From: WTFY01 sp964614915
GTDB lineage: Bacteria; Pseudomonadota; Gammaproteobacteria; UBA4575
Direction: 5' to 3'
Length of the DNA stretch: 64,000 nt
NCBI GenBank assembly: GCA_964614915.1
Contig: CAZTNC010000011.1
Coordinates: 124,001 to 188,000, forward strand
Shown here: positions 56,870 through 64,000 of the stretch, piece by piece
How the letters are laid out: each line of letters begins with the position of its first letter
Position numbering within the stretch: the first letter of the stretch is position 1
Position numbers and translations under genes: made by a program
Notes under the pieces: generated by a model
Told to the model about the DNA's origin: nothing
The model's input: only the letters and a program-made list of their open reading frames with translations
Databases searched by the model: none

Positions 56870-59149
56870 ATGCCGCAGGACACAAGTTCTACTAAACCGC
56901 TGATCCCCCAGTCGCTTGAATTCAACCGGCAGTTGTGGAAACGGCGCTCGACACGGGATTTTCTCGCCCGTTATCTGGTGGGCGCGGGTGGCACGGCCGT
57001 GATCGCATCGATCATTCTGATTTTTGTGTTTTTGTTCGCGGTGGTGTTTCCCCTGTTCAAGGGTGCTGCGCTTTACCCGGTTTCCAACTATTCCCTGCAG
57101 GATGCAGCTGTCGGCGACTCCTTGCTGTATTGGACAGAAGAGCAAGCGGAGATTTCCATGCGCCTTGACACAAGTGGCATTGCGCACTTCTTTTATACGG
57201 ATACCGGTACCACCGTCCAAAAGTTCGATCTCCTGGCTGGGCTCAATGCCACGATAAGCAGCTGGAAGCATGTCGATACCGAGAGGAACGTTCTTGCACT
57301 GGGTCTGGATTCCGGACAGGTACTCATCTTCCGTCACAGCTACGCCCTGAGGTATGCCGATGATCGCAGGACCATCATTCCCGAAATCAGCTTTCCATAT
57401 GGGGAAGAGCCCATTGATCTCGGCATCGGCCGCCAGGCCGTGGACCATTTTGCTATCGGGGACGATGAAGATGGGCTCACCATCTTTGCCTATACGCAAG
57501 AGGGCCCAAGCCTCGTTGACTATACAAAGGTGACTTCATTTCTGAATGAAGACGAGGTTGTCCTGGAGCTGGCCAGTCAAGTGAGCTTGCCGTATGTCGA
57601 CAGGCCAATTAAAGCCCTGCTGTCGCCTGAAAGACAGTGGCTGTACCTGCTAAACGATGAAGGTGCGATCTCATTTTATGACATCCGTTCCGCCGATACG
57701 CCCGTACATATCGAGGATGTCCAGCCGCTGGATGCGGGAAGTCGGCCCACGGTGTTCGAATTTCTAATCGGCGGCATATCGGTACTGCTCGGTGATGATC
57801 TGGGAAACATCCATCAATTGTTTCTGGTCCGTGACGAGGATGGCAATCAACGTCTGACCGAGATCAGGAGGTTCGGTGGCGGGGCAGCGGCAATCTCGGG
57901 TATCGTTGCCGAGCAATTGCGCAAAGGGTTTCTGGTGACCGATGATGCTGGTCAGGTCTCGGTTTTTCACACCACGGCCAACCGCCACCTGCTTACGGAA
58001 AAAATTTCAAACCATCCGCTTTTGCACCTGAGCATCGCTCCAAGAAGCGACAAGATAGTTGCCGAGGACAGTACCGGCCAGTTGCATGTATGGAAACTTG
58101 ATAGTGAACATCCGGAAGCCTCTTTCAGTTCGATCTGGGGCAAGGTCTGGTATGAGAGCTACCCGGAACCGGACTATGTGTGGCAATCTTCCTCGGCATC
58201 CAGTGATTTCGAACCGAAATTCAGCCTCACGCCACTGACTTTCGGAACATTCAAGGCAGCGTTCTACGCCATGTTAGTGGCCATGCCGCTGGCGATTTTT
58301 GGTGCCATCTTCACGGCGTATTTCATGGCACCGAAGATGCGGGGAATTGTCAAACCCACCATCGAGATCATGGAGGCGCTGCCAACCGTGATCTTGGGAT
58401 TTCTGGCCGGCCTCTGGCTTGCGCCCTTTGTTGAATCACACCTGCCCGGGATATTTGTCTGCCTGCTGGTGATACCGGCCGGGATGTTTGTGGCCAGCTT
58501 GGCTTGGTGGAACCTTCCGGACCGTATCAGACTGCTGGTCCCAGAAGGCTGGCAGGCCGCTTTGCTGATTCCAGTCGTCATGCTGTGTACCTGGGTGGCC
58601 CTTGCACTCAGTCCGTGGATGGAGAACGTATTTTTTGGCGGCAATATGCGGATCTGGATGGCAGACACAATGGGTATCGGTTATGACCAGAGAAACTCGA
58701 TCATCATTGGTATTGCGATGGGGTTTGCAGTCATCCCCACAATATTCTCTATTGCTGAAGATGCCGTGTTCAGTGTGCCCAAGCATCTGACCTCTGGCTC
58801 CCTGGCGCTGGGAGCAACGCCCTGGCAATCACTGGTACGCGTGGTGCTGCCTTCTGCCAGCCCAGGTATTTTTTCCGCGACCATGATTGGGCTTGGACGT
58901 GCGGTAGGGGAGACCATGATTGTCCTGATGGCGACCGGCAATACTCCGGTGATGGATTTCAGCATCTTTGAAGGCATGCGGACACTCTCTGCAAACGTGG
59001 CGGTGGAGTTGCCGGAATCCGAGGTTAACAGCACACATTTCAGAATTCTGTTCCTGGCCGCACTGGTGTTGTTTATCTTCACCTTCTTCTTTAACACGAT
59101 TGCAGAAATTGTCCGCCAGCGGCTGCGGGAAAAGTACAGCACCCTCTAG
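56870..59149 (+). CDS. pstC: Phosphate ABC transporter permease PstC, with large periplasmic insert
   Basis: Membrane component of the phosphate importer. At 759 residues it is more than twice the E. coli PstC. After an N-terminal segment and a first membrane helix (about 40-65), a soluble insert of about 390 residues (roughly 70-460) follows; its repeated blade-like segments (VLALGLDSGQVLIFRHS, WLYLLNDEGAISFYDIRS, FLVTDDAGQVSVFHT, GQLHVWKLDSE) resemble a WD40/beta-propeller. The remaining helices carry the permease core with the EAA loop (SGSLALGATPWQSLVRVVLPSASPG) and GLGRAVGETMIVL. Such extended forms occur in Pseudomonas-type transporters. The role of the insert is unknown. Confidence 0.92.
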   Translation: MPQDTSSTKPLIPQSLEFNRQLWKRRSTRDFLARYLVGAGGTAVIASIILIFVFLFAVVFPLFKGAALYPVSNYSLQDAAVGDSLLYWTEEQAEISMRLDTSGIAHFFYTDTGTTVQKFDLLAGLNATISSWKHVDTERNVLALGLDSGQVLIFRHSYALRYADDRRTIIPEISFPYGEEPIDLGIGRQAVDHFAIGDDEDGLTIFAYTQEGPSLVDYTKVTSFLNEDEVVLELASQVSLPYVDRPIKALLSPERQWLYLLNDEGAISFYDIRSADTPVHIEDVQPLDAGSRPTVFEFLIGGISVLLGDDLGNIHQLFLVRDEDGNQRLTEIRRFGGGAAAISGIVAEQLRKGFLVTDDAGQVSVFHTTANRHLLTEKISNHPLLHLSIAPRSDKIVAEDSTGQLHVWKLDSEHPEASFSSIWGKVWYESYPEPDYVWQSSSASSDFEPKFSLTPLTFGTFKAAFYAMLVAMPLAIFGAIFTAYFMAPKMRGIVKPTIEIMEALPTVILGFLAGLWLAPFVESHLPGIFVCLLVIPAGMFVASLAWWNLPDRIRLLVPEGWQAALLIPVVMLCTWVALALSPWMENVFFGGNMRIWMADTMGIGYDQRNSIIIGIAMGFAVIPTIFSIAEDAVFSVPKHLTSGSLALGATPWQSLVRVVLPSASPGIFSATMIGLGRAVGETMIVLMATGNTPVMDFSIFEGMRTLSANVAVELPESEVNSTHFRILFLAALVLFIFTFFFNTIAEIVRQRLREKYSTL

Positions 59150-59173
59150 ACAAACACCTGATGCACATTCCTC

Positions 59174-60856
59174 ATGTCTGACCAAACGAACAAAAGCTCT
59201 TTCAAGTCGTTCATGTCGTCCGGGCAGCCTTGGGTGTGGATGAATGCAGGGGCTGTGGCCGTCAGTATGATCATGGTGGCAGGCTTGCTCTTTCTGATTG
59301 CCGTTCGGGGCCTGGGTCATTTCTGGCCCAAGACAGTGTATGAGATCGAATATGACAACGGCACCAACATCGTACAAATTGTTGGTGAGCGGGTGGAAAC
59401 CGAGGAGGTGCCCAAAAAGCGCATTGTGGAATCCGGCATCCAGGTTGACAGTGACAAGGACCTCATCGAGCGCAGCCTCATTAAAGTAGGGATTCGCGAA
59501 GTGCTGGGTGTGGACTTCATGCTCACCGTGGCCCCCAATGAAAGGAGCGTCCGGGTTCCTCAGGATGTGATCGTGCTGGAGCGCACGCAATGGGGGAACT
59601 TCTATGGGTACCTGACAGATGTGAAAGAGGCCGGTAAAACCGTGGATGTCGCCGATGCGGACCTGTGGAGCGAACTTGAACACCGGTTACATCGTGTTAT
59701 GGAGTTACGCGAGCGGATCGAGCACATCGAGAAAAACAAAATCGGTTCGCTCAACTTCCAGTTGGAAAAACTGCGCCTCAAACGACGGGGCCTGGAACTG
59801 AAAGGCAGAACAGATCAGGGGTCATATGATCTGCTCAGCACCGAACAGGATGAATACGCACGTGATTACGAGGTGCTGAAAGCAGAACTGGATGAGCTTT
59901 ATCGGGATATCACCCGGGACAGCATAACTGCACGTGTGATGACCGGGGACGAGGTCGAAATCAAGCTTGCCAATGTGGTCAAGGCCTACCAGCCAAACGC
60001 GATGACCTTGGCTGCGAAGATTGTTTTCTACATCAAGACCTTCTGGGGTTTCATATCGGATGATCCACGCGAAGCCAATACCGAGGGTGGAATTTTTCCA
60101 GCTATTTTTGGCACCGTGATCATGGTGCTTCTGATGTCGATTATCGTGACACCGTTTGGTGTGGTGGCTGCCATTTACCTGCGTGAATATGCCCGCCAGG
60201 GTCTGGTCACGCGTCTGGTCAGGATATCCGTAAACAATCTGGCCGGTGTGCCCTCCATCGTGTACGGGGTCTTCGGGCTTGGCTTTTTCGTCTATGTCGT
60301 GGGTGGCACCATCGATGAGCTGTTTTACCCGGAAGCATTGCCGTCTCCGACGTTTGGGTCCGGCGGTGTGCTCTGGGCTTCATTGACGCTGGCCCTGCTG
60401 ACGGTGCCGGTCGTGATCGTGGCCACTGAAGAAGGATTGGCCCGCATCCCGCGGTCGGTACGCGAAGGTTCGCTGGCCCTGGGAGCGACCAAGGCAGAGA
60501 CCTTGTGGCGTACGGTGCTTCCCATGGCAAGTCCCGCAATGATGACGGGTTTGATCTTGGCTGTGGCTCGTGCAGCCGGTGAAGTGGCGCCACTGATGCT
60601 GGTGGGTGCAGTGAAGCTGGCCCCCTCCCTGCCGGTGGATATGAACGCGCCATTTATACATCTGGAGCGAAAATTCATGCATCTGGGATTTCACATTTAT
60701 GACGTGGGATTTCAGAGCCCCAATGTTGAGGCTGCCCGCCCGCTCGTCTATGCGACAGCATTAATCCTGGTAGCAGTGATCGTTGTTTTAAACCTTTCCG
60801 CGATCTATATCCGCAATCATTTGCGTGAGAAATACAGGAGTCTGGAGCAACACTAG
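59174..60856 (+). CDS. pstA: Phosphate ABC transporter permease PstA, extended
   Basis: Second permease subunit, 560 residues where E. coli PstA has about 296. A first membrane helix (about 23-46) is followed by roughly 230 residues of periplasmic sequence that include a coiled coil (about 165-255: ELEHRLHRVMELRERIEHIEKN...KAELDELYRDI). The permease core with EAA loop (REGSLALGATKAETLWRTVLPMASPAMMTGLILAVARAAGEVAPLML split by conserved Gly) follows. It sits directly after pstC, 24 bases apart. The two unusual extra domains may pack together in the periplasm; this is a guess from adjacency. Confidence 0.92.
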   Translation: MSDQTNKSSFKSFMSSGQPWVWMNAGAVAVSMIMVAGLLFLIAVRGLGHFWPKTVYEIEYDNGTNIVQIVGERVETEEVPKKRIVESGIQVDSDKDLIERSLIKVGIREVLGVDFMLTVAPNERSVRVPQDVIVLERTQWGNFYGYLTDVKEAGKTVDVADADLWSELEHRLHRVMELRERIEHIEKNKIGSLNFQLEKLRLKRRGLELKGRTDQGSYDLLSTEQDEYARDYEVLKAELDELYRDITRDSITARVMTGDEVEIKLANVVKAYQPNAMTLAAKIVFYIKTFWGFISDDPREANTEGGIFPAIFGTVIMVLLMSIIVTPFGVVAAIYLREYARQGLVTRLVRISVNNLAGVPSIVYGVFGLGFFVYVVGGTIDELFYPEALPSPTFGSGGVLWASLTLALLTVPVVIVATEEGLARIPRSVREGSLALGATKAETLWRTVLPMASPAMMTGLILAVARAAGEVAPLMLVGAVKLAPSLPVDMNAPFIHLERKFMHLGFHIYDVGFQSPNVEAARPLVYATALILVAVIVVLNLSAIYIRNHLREKYRSLEQH

Positions 60857-60916
60857 CGCTGCATTGATTGCAGCACATCTGGAAATATGCAAGGCTTTTT
60901 AGGAGTTCAGGGAAAT

Positions 60917-61741
60917 ATGACAATGGCAGCGCCGCAAATTTCACAAGACGTGCTACTCAACCGGGCAAGTCTGGACCTGGAAAAGGAGCAGGCCTGTTTC
61001 GAGTGCAGGGATTTTGGTCTCTACTACGGCACTAACCAAGCCCTGCGAGGGATCGACATGGTTATTCCCGAGAAAAGAGTCACTGCATTTATTGGGCCGA
61101 GCGGCTGTGGCAAGTCAACGTTGCTGCGTTGCATGAATCGAATGAACGACTTGATCGACATCGTCAGGCTGGAAGGAGAGATGCTGTTGCATGGGAAGGA
61201 TATCAACAGCAAATTGATCAATGTGACAGAACTTCGTCGACAGGTGGGCATGGTGTTTCAAAAGCCCAACCCGTTTCCCAAGACCGTATACGAAAATGTA
61301 GCATACGGGTTGCGGTTGCAGGGCGTGAACAAGAAACGGGTTTTGGATGAGCGTGTCGAGTGGGCACTGAAAGGTGCGGCACTGTGGGACGAGGTCAAGA
61401 ATCGGTTGCAGGATAACGCCCTGGGGTTGTCGGGGGGCCAGCAGCAGCGGCTGGTGATTGCGCGGGCAATTGCGATTGAGCCCGAGGTGATTTTATTGGA
61501 TGAGCCAGCGTCTGCCCTAGACCCTATCTCGACGCTGAAGATCGAAGAGTTGATCATTCAGCTGAAGCAGAACTATACCGTGGTTATCGTGACCCACAAC
61601 ATGCAGCAGGCTGCACGTGTCTCGGACTACACGGCGTTTTTATATCTGGGGGAACTGATCGAATTCGGTGCAACCGATCAGCTGTTCACCAACCCGGTCC
61701 AGAAGCAGACGGAAGACTACATTACGGGCCGTTACGGCTGA
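60917..61741 (+). CDS. pstB: Phosphate ABC transporter ATPase PstB
   Basis: ATPase subunit, 274 residues. Walker A GPSGCGKST, Q-loop (VGMVFQKPNPFPKTVYENVAYGLRL), signature LSGGQQQR, Walker B VILLDEPASALD and the H-loop VTHNMQQAARVSD are all present. I prefer the ATG at 60917, preceded by AGGAG at 60901-60905; an ATG at 60887 gives ten more residues. It is followed by phoU at 29 bases. Confidence 0.95.
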   Translation: MTMAAPQISQDVLLNRASLDLEKEQACFECRDFGLYYGTNQALRGIDMVIPEKRVTAFIGPSGCGKSTLLRCMNRMNDLIDIVRLEGEMLLHGKDINSKLINVTELRRQVGMVFQKPNPFPKTVYENVAYGLRLQGVNKKRVLDERVEWALKGAALWDEVKNRLQDNALGLSGGQQQRLVIARAIAIEPEVILLDEPASALDPISTLKIEELIIQLKQNYTVVIVTHNMQQAARVSDYTAFLYLGELIEFGATDQLFTNPVQKQTEDYITGRYG

Positions 61742-61770
61742 TGCTCTGGCGATATCATTCGAGGTGACAC

Positions 61771-62496
61771 ATGGTTTATCAGGATATCGGACAACATATC
61801 TCCCATCAGTACGATGAGGATCTGGAATCCCTGCGCAGCAAGGTGCTGAACATGGGTGGACTGGTAGAAAAGCAAGTTCAGAACGCGTTGCTTGCCTTGA
61901 CTCGTGCAGACAGCAGTCTGGCAGAGGATGTGGCCACCAGCGACTATCGAATCAATTCAATGGAAGTTGCAATTGATGAAGAGTGCACACAGGTGATTGC
62001 CAGGCGCCAGCCTGCAGCCAGCGACCTTCGCCTTTTGGTCTCGATCTACAAGACCATTACTGACCTGGAAAGAATTGGTGATGAAGCGGAGAAAATCGGA
62101 CGTCATGCCGTGAAGCTTGCGGCCATCGAGCGGACCCCGACCTACTTTTCCGAAATCAAGCACCTGGGGGAACAGGTCTGCAAGATGCTGCACGAATGCC
62201 TGGATGCCCTTGCACGCATGGATATTGATAGTGCATTTGTCATCGCACAGGGCGATCGGGCCATCAACGATGAATATGATGCACTCACCCGCCAGTTGAT
62301 CACGTACATGATGGAAGATCCCCGTAGCATCAAACGTTCACTCCGGGTGATGTGGTGCGCTCGCTCGCTGGAGCGGATCGGGGATCACGCGAAAAATATT
62401 TGTGAGGCCGTGATATATACCGTGGCCGGCCAAGACATCCGTCACACCAGCTTCGATCAGGTCAAGGCGGAACTCAGCGACTCAAACGACAAATAG
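61771..62496 (+). CDS. phoU: Phosphate signalling regulator PhoU
   Basis: Metal-binding all-helical protein that with PstSCAB keeps PhoR in the repressing state when phosphate is plentiful. The 241-residue sequence has the two repeated three-helix bundles with their metal motifs (IGDEAEKIGRHA and the second RIGDHAKNICEAVIY). GAGGTGA precedes the ATG. Position last in pst operons is normal. Confidence 0.95.
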   Translation: MVYQDIGQHISHQYDEDLESLRSKVLNMGGLVEKQVQNALLALTRADSSLAEDVATSDYRINSMEVAIDEECTQVIARRQPAASDLRLLVSIYKTITDLERIGDEAEKIGRHAVKLAAIERTPTYFSEIKHLGEQVCKMLHECLDALARMDIDSAFVIAQGDRAINDEYDALTRQLITYMMEDPRSIKRSLRVMWCARSLERIGDHAKNICEAVIYTVAGQDIRHTSFDQVKAELSDSNDK

Positions 62497-62729
62497 CTTT
62501 TCCTGGCCCAAAATTTTCCCATACCAAGTAACTGAGGCGTTTACCTTCTTTAATCTTGCTTGGAATACTGTCTTATTGATAATCTGCGAGCACGTCCTGA
62601 GGGCGCAACGCTGTGGCTGGCAACGAAAAGCTGTTGCCATGGCTTGTTGCATTCAGGATTGAACCCCGCAAAAGCACGGATGCGCTGTGCATTCGGGAAC
62701 AATCTTTTATACACAAGAGTGAGGTTGAG

Positions 62730-62921
62730 ATGCGTAAATTGATTCTGGTTTTGTTTATATCCGCACTACTGGCCGCATGCAGCAGTGAGGAATCAGACCA
62801 TTCTGCAGACCCTGCCGGTGAAGCCACGGAAGCACCCATGGCAGAGGGTCAAGCCAGTGATGGCGAACATGCAGAGACGGATGCGCCTGCTGAAGCGGGT
62901 CAAGGGCAAGGAGGGTACTGA
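62730..62921 (+). CDS. Small lipoprotein of unknown function
   Basis: 63 residues beginning MRKLILVLFISALLAACSSEES, a type II signal peptide with lipobox LLAAC; Cys17 would be the lipidated residue. The rest is acidic and low in complexity (Asp, Glu, Ala, Gly, Gln), a tethered disordered tail. GAGGTTGAG precedes the ATG. It lies 233 bases after phoU and 174 before gmk. I do not recognise a family. Composition could equally fit a spurious but signal-peptide-like frame, though the ribosome site and lipobox are good. Confidence 0.75.
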   Translation: MRKLILVLFISALLAACSSEESDHSADPAGEATEAPMAEGQASDGEHAETDAPAEAGQGQGGY

Positions 62922-63095
62922 GTCAGGCAAAACCTCATATCAAGTCAGCGGGCCGGCACGGCAGGATCCTGAGCACAAGGATATTCTCCGGCTGACTCTC
63001 TCCGAAACTCAGCTTCTGTCTGGGTGTATCTTGCACGTACGGTCCCGCTGTTCTGGCACTTATTCTGTAATGCCTGCGCAGGTATCGTACGGGCG

Positions 63096-63710
63096 ATGAG
63101 TCAAAGCAGACTTTTTATTGTTTCCGGACCTTCGGGGTCTGGAAAAACAAGTTTGGTCAAGGCCGCCATTGAGAGAATCACGGATGTAGTGGCTTCGGTG
63201 TCACATACGACCCGGCCCATGCGACCGGGTGAGATTGATGGCAGGGATTACATTTTTACAAGCGTTGCTGATTTCACAAGCATGATTGAACGGGATGAAT
63301 TTCTGGAGCATGCCGAAGTCTTTGGCAATTTTTACGGGACTTCACAGCCGTCTGTACAAAGTCAGCTTGATAAGGGACTCCGGGTGATTCTCGAAATTGA
63401 TTGGCAGGGCGCACGGCTGACTCGCGAGCGGATGCGCGATACGACCTCGATCTTCATATTACCCCCCTCCCGGGCAGCCCTGGAGCATCGCCTTCGCCAC
63501 CGGGGACAAGATAGCGAAGAAACGGTCTCAAGGAGAATGCGCAAGGCCGAAAGTGAAATCAGTCACTATGAAGAGTTCGACCACATTGTGCTGAATGATG
63601 ACTTTGACCATGCATTGGAGGCACTTACCTGTATTTTTTCCAATCCGGAACGTTTTCAACCACTTGATGCTGGGGTGTTGAAGTCGCTGACCCAGGAGTT
63701 GCTGGGGTAG
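63096..63710 (+). CDS. gmk: Guanylate kinase
   Basis: Phosphorylates GMP to GDP with ATP. The 204-residue protein has the P-loop FIVSGPSGSGKTSL, the GMP-binding region SHTTRPMRPGEIDGRDYIF and LEIDWQGARLTRERM. The frame starts 72 bases further upstream, but the ATG at 63096 gives the family N-terminus MSQSRLFIVSGP. rpoZ follows 68 bases later, as in E. coli. Confidence 0.95.
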   Translation: MSQSRLFIVSGPSGSGKTSLVKAAIERITDVVASVSHTTRPMRPGEIDGRDYIFTSVADFTSMIERDEFLEHAEVFGNFYGTSQPSVQSQLDKGLRVILEIDWQGARLTRERMRDTTSIFILPPSRAALEHRLRHRGQDSEETVSRRMRKAESEISHYEEFDHIVLNDDFDHALEALTCIFSNPERFQPLDAGVLKSLTQELLG

Positions 63711-63778
63711 TGCTGGCAGCAGTGGGGTGAATTCGCTAAAATGTAACGTTCCCCGATATGTTTTTGTAGGAGTATGCT

Positions 63779-64000
63779 ATGGCCCGTGTGACCGTCGAGG
63801 ATTGTCTGGAACACGTGGAGAACCGCTTTGAGCTGGTGTTGTTGGCCAGCAAGCGCACGCGCCAGCTTGTGCAGGGTGCCGAGGCGCTTGTTGAGTGGGA
63901 AAATGATAAGCCGACCGTAGTGGCACTGCGTGAGATCGCAGAAAATCTGATTAACGAGGAGAAGATGGAAGCCGCACTTGCAATTCCTGCAGAGGGAGAG
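63779..64000 (+). CDS. rpoZ: RNA polymerase omega subunit (3' truncated by the window end)
   Basis: 74 codons from MARVTVEDCLEHVENRFELVLLASKRTRQL to the window edge; no stop yet. The sequence is the full omega N-terminal half, with VALREIAENLIN. GTAGGAG precedes the ATG. Omega assists RNA polymerase assembly and takes part in ppGpp binding. Typical length is about 90 residues. Confidence 0.93.
   Translation, partial: MARVTVEDCLEHVENRFELVLLASKRTRQLVQGAEALVEWENDKPTVVALREIAENLINEEKMEAALAIPAEGE

Overview
The window reads as a compact chromosome segment of a gammaproteobacterium. The evidence is gene order shared with Escherichia coli and relatives: glnA-glnL-glnG; yibN-grxC-secB-gpsA with envC close by; lspA-ileS-ribF-murJ facing rpsT; rplU-rpmA-obgE facing ispB; gmk-rpoZ. 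The 30S protein gene rpsT begins with TTG, as it does in E. coli. Other traits (large PstC and PstA, an OprP-type porin, a class 1B PyrD, SulP and P-type copper transporters) point to a free-living, non-enteric lineage. I cannot name the genus. I saw no prophage, insertion sequence, CRISPR array or rRNA.

Layout. 1-4.1 kb: end of a sterol-desaturase-type hydroxylase, then a copper P-type ATPase/Cu,Zn superoxide dismutase pair and tRNA-Thr(CGT). 4.2-7.1 kb: thiazole synthesis (thiO divergent from thiS-thiG) with trmB. 7.1-13.8 kb: SulP transporter, secreted metallophosphoesterase, FIST sensor protein and a Tas-type aldo-keto reductase. 13.8-17.4 kb: gmhB-glyS-glyQ. 17.5-21.9 kb: nitrogen control, glnA-ntrB-ntrC, with three NtrC-type sites and a sigma-54 promoter visible. 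21.9-28.1 kb: znuA, then a leftward run arsR-yibN-grxC-secB-gpsA-pyrD, divergent from envC. The ArsR protein carries two cysteines placed as in persulfide sensors of the SqrR/BigR type. 28.2-40.4 kb: ctpA, a DJ-1 protein, lspA-ileS-ribF-murJ, rpsT, proB, obgE-rpmA-rplU and ispB.

40.4-43.7 kb: tRNA-Pro(CGG), a structured intergenic stretch, then a three-gene unit encoding a periplasmic thioredoxin-fold protein, a TolC-family outer-membrane channel and a short periplasmic adaptor, with no inner-membrane pump nearby. This is the least explained part of the window. 43.8-46.8 kb: pntAB transhydrogenase.

47.3-62.5 kb is a phosphate region: ppx convergent with ppk1, dgkA, a DUF3859-like gene, an OprP/OprO-type porin, phoB-phoR, pstS-pstC-pstA-pstB and phoU. 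Pho-box repeats with 11-base spacing lie upstream of the porin, phoB and pstS, which ties import, sensing and probably polyphosphate storage into one regulon. The window closes with a small lipoprotein gene, gmk and the start of rpoZ.

The genome is tightly packed: several co-directional genes overlap by ATGA-type junctions, and three convergent pairs share bases of their stop codons.
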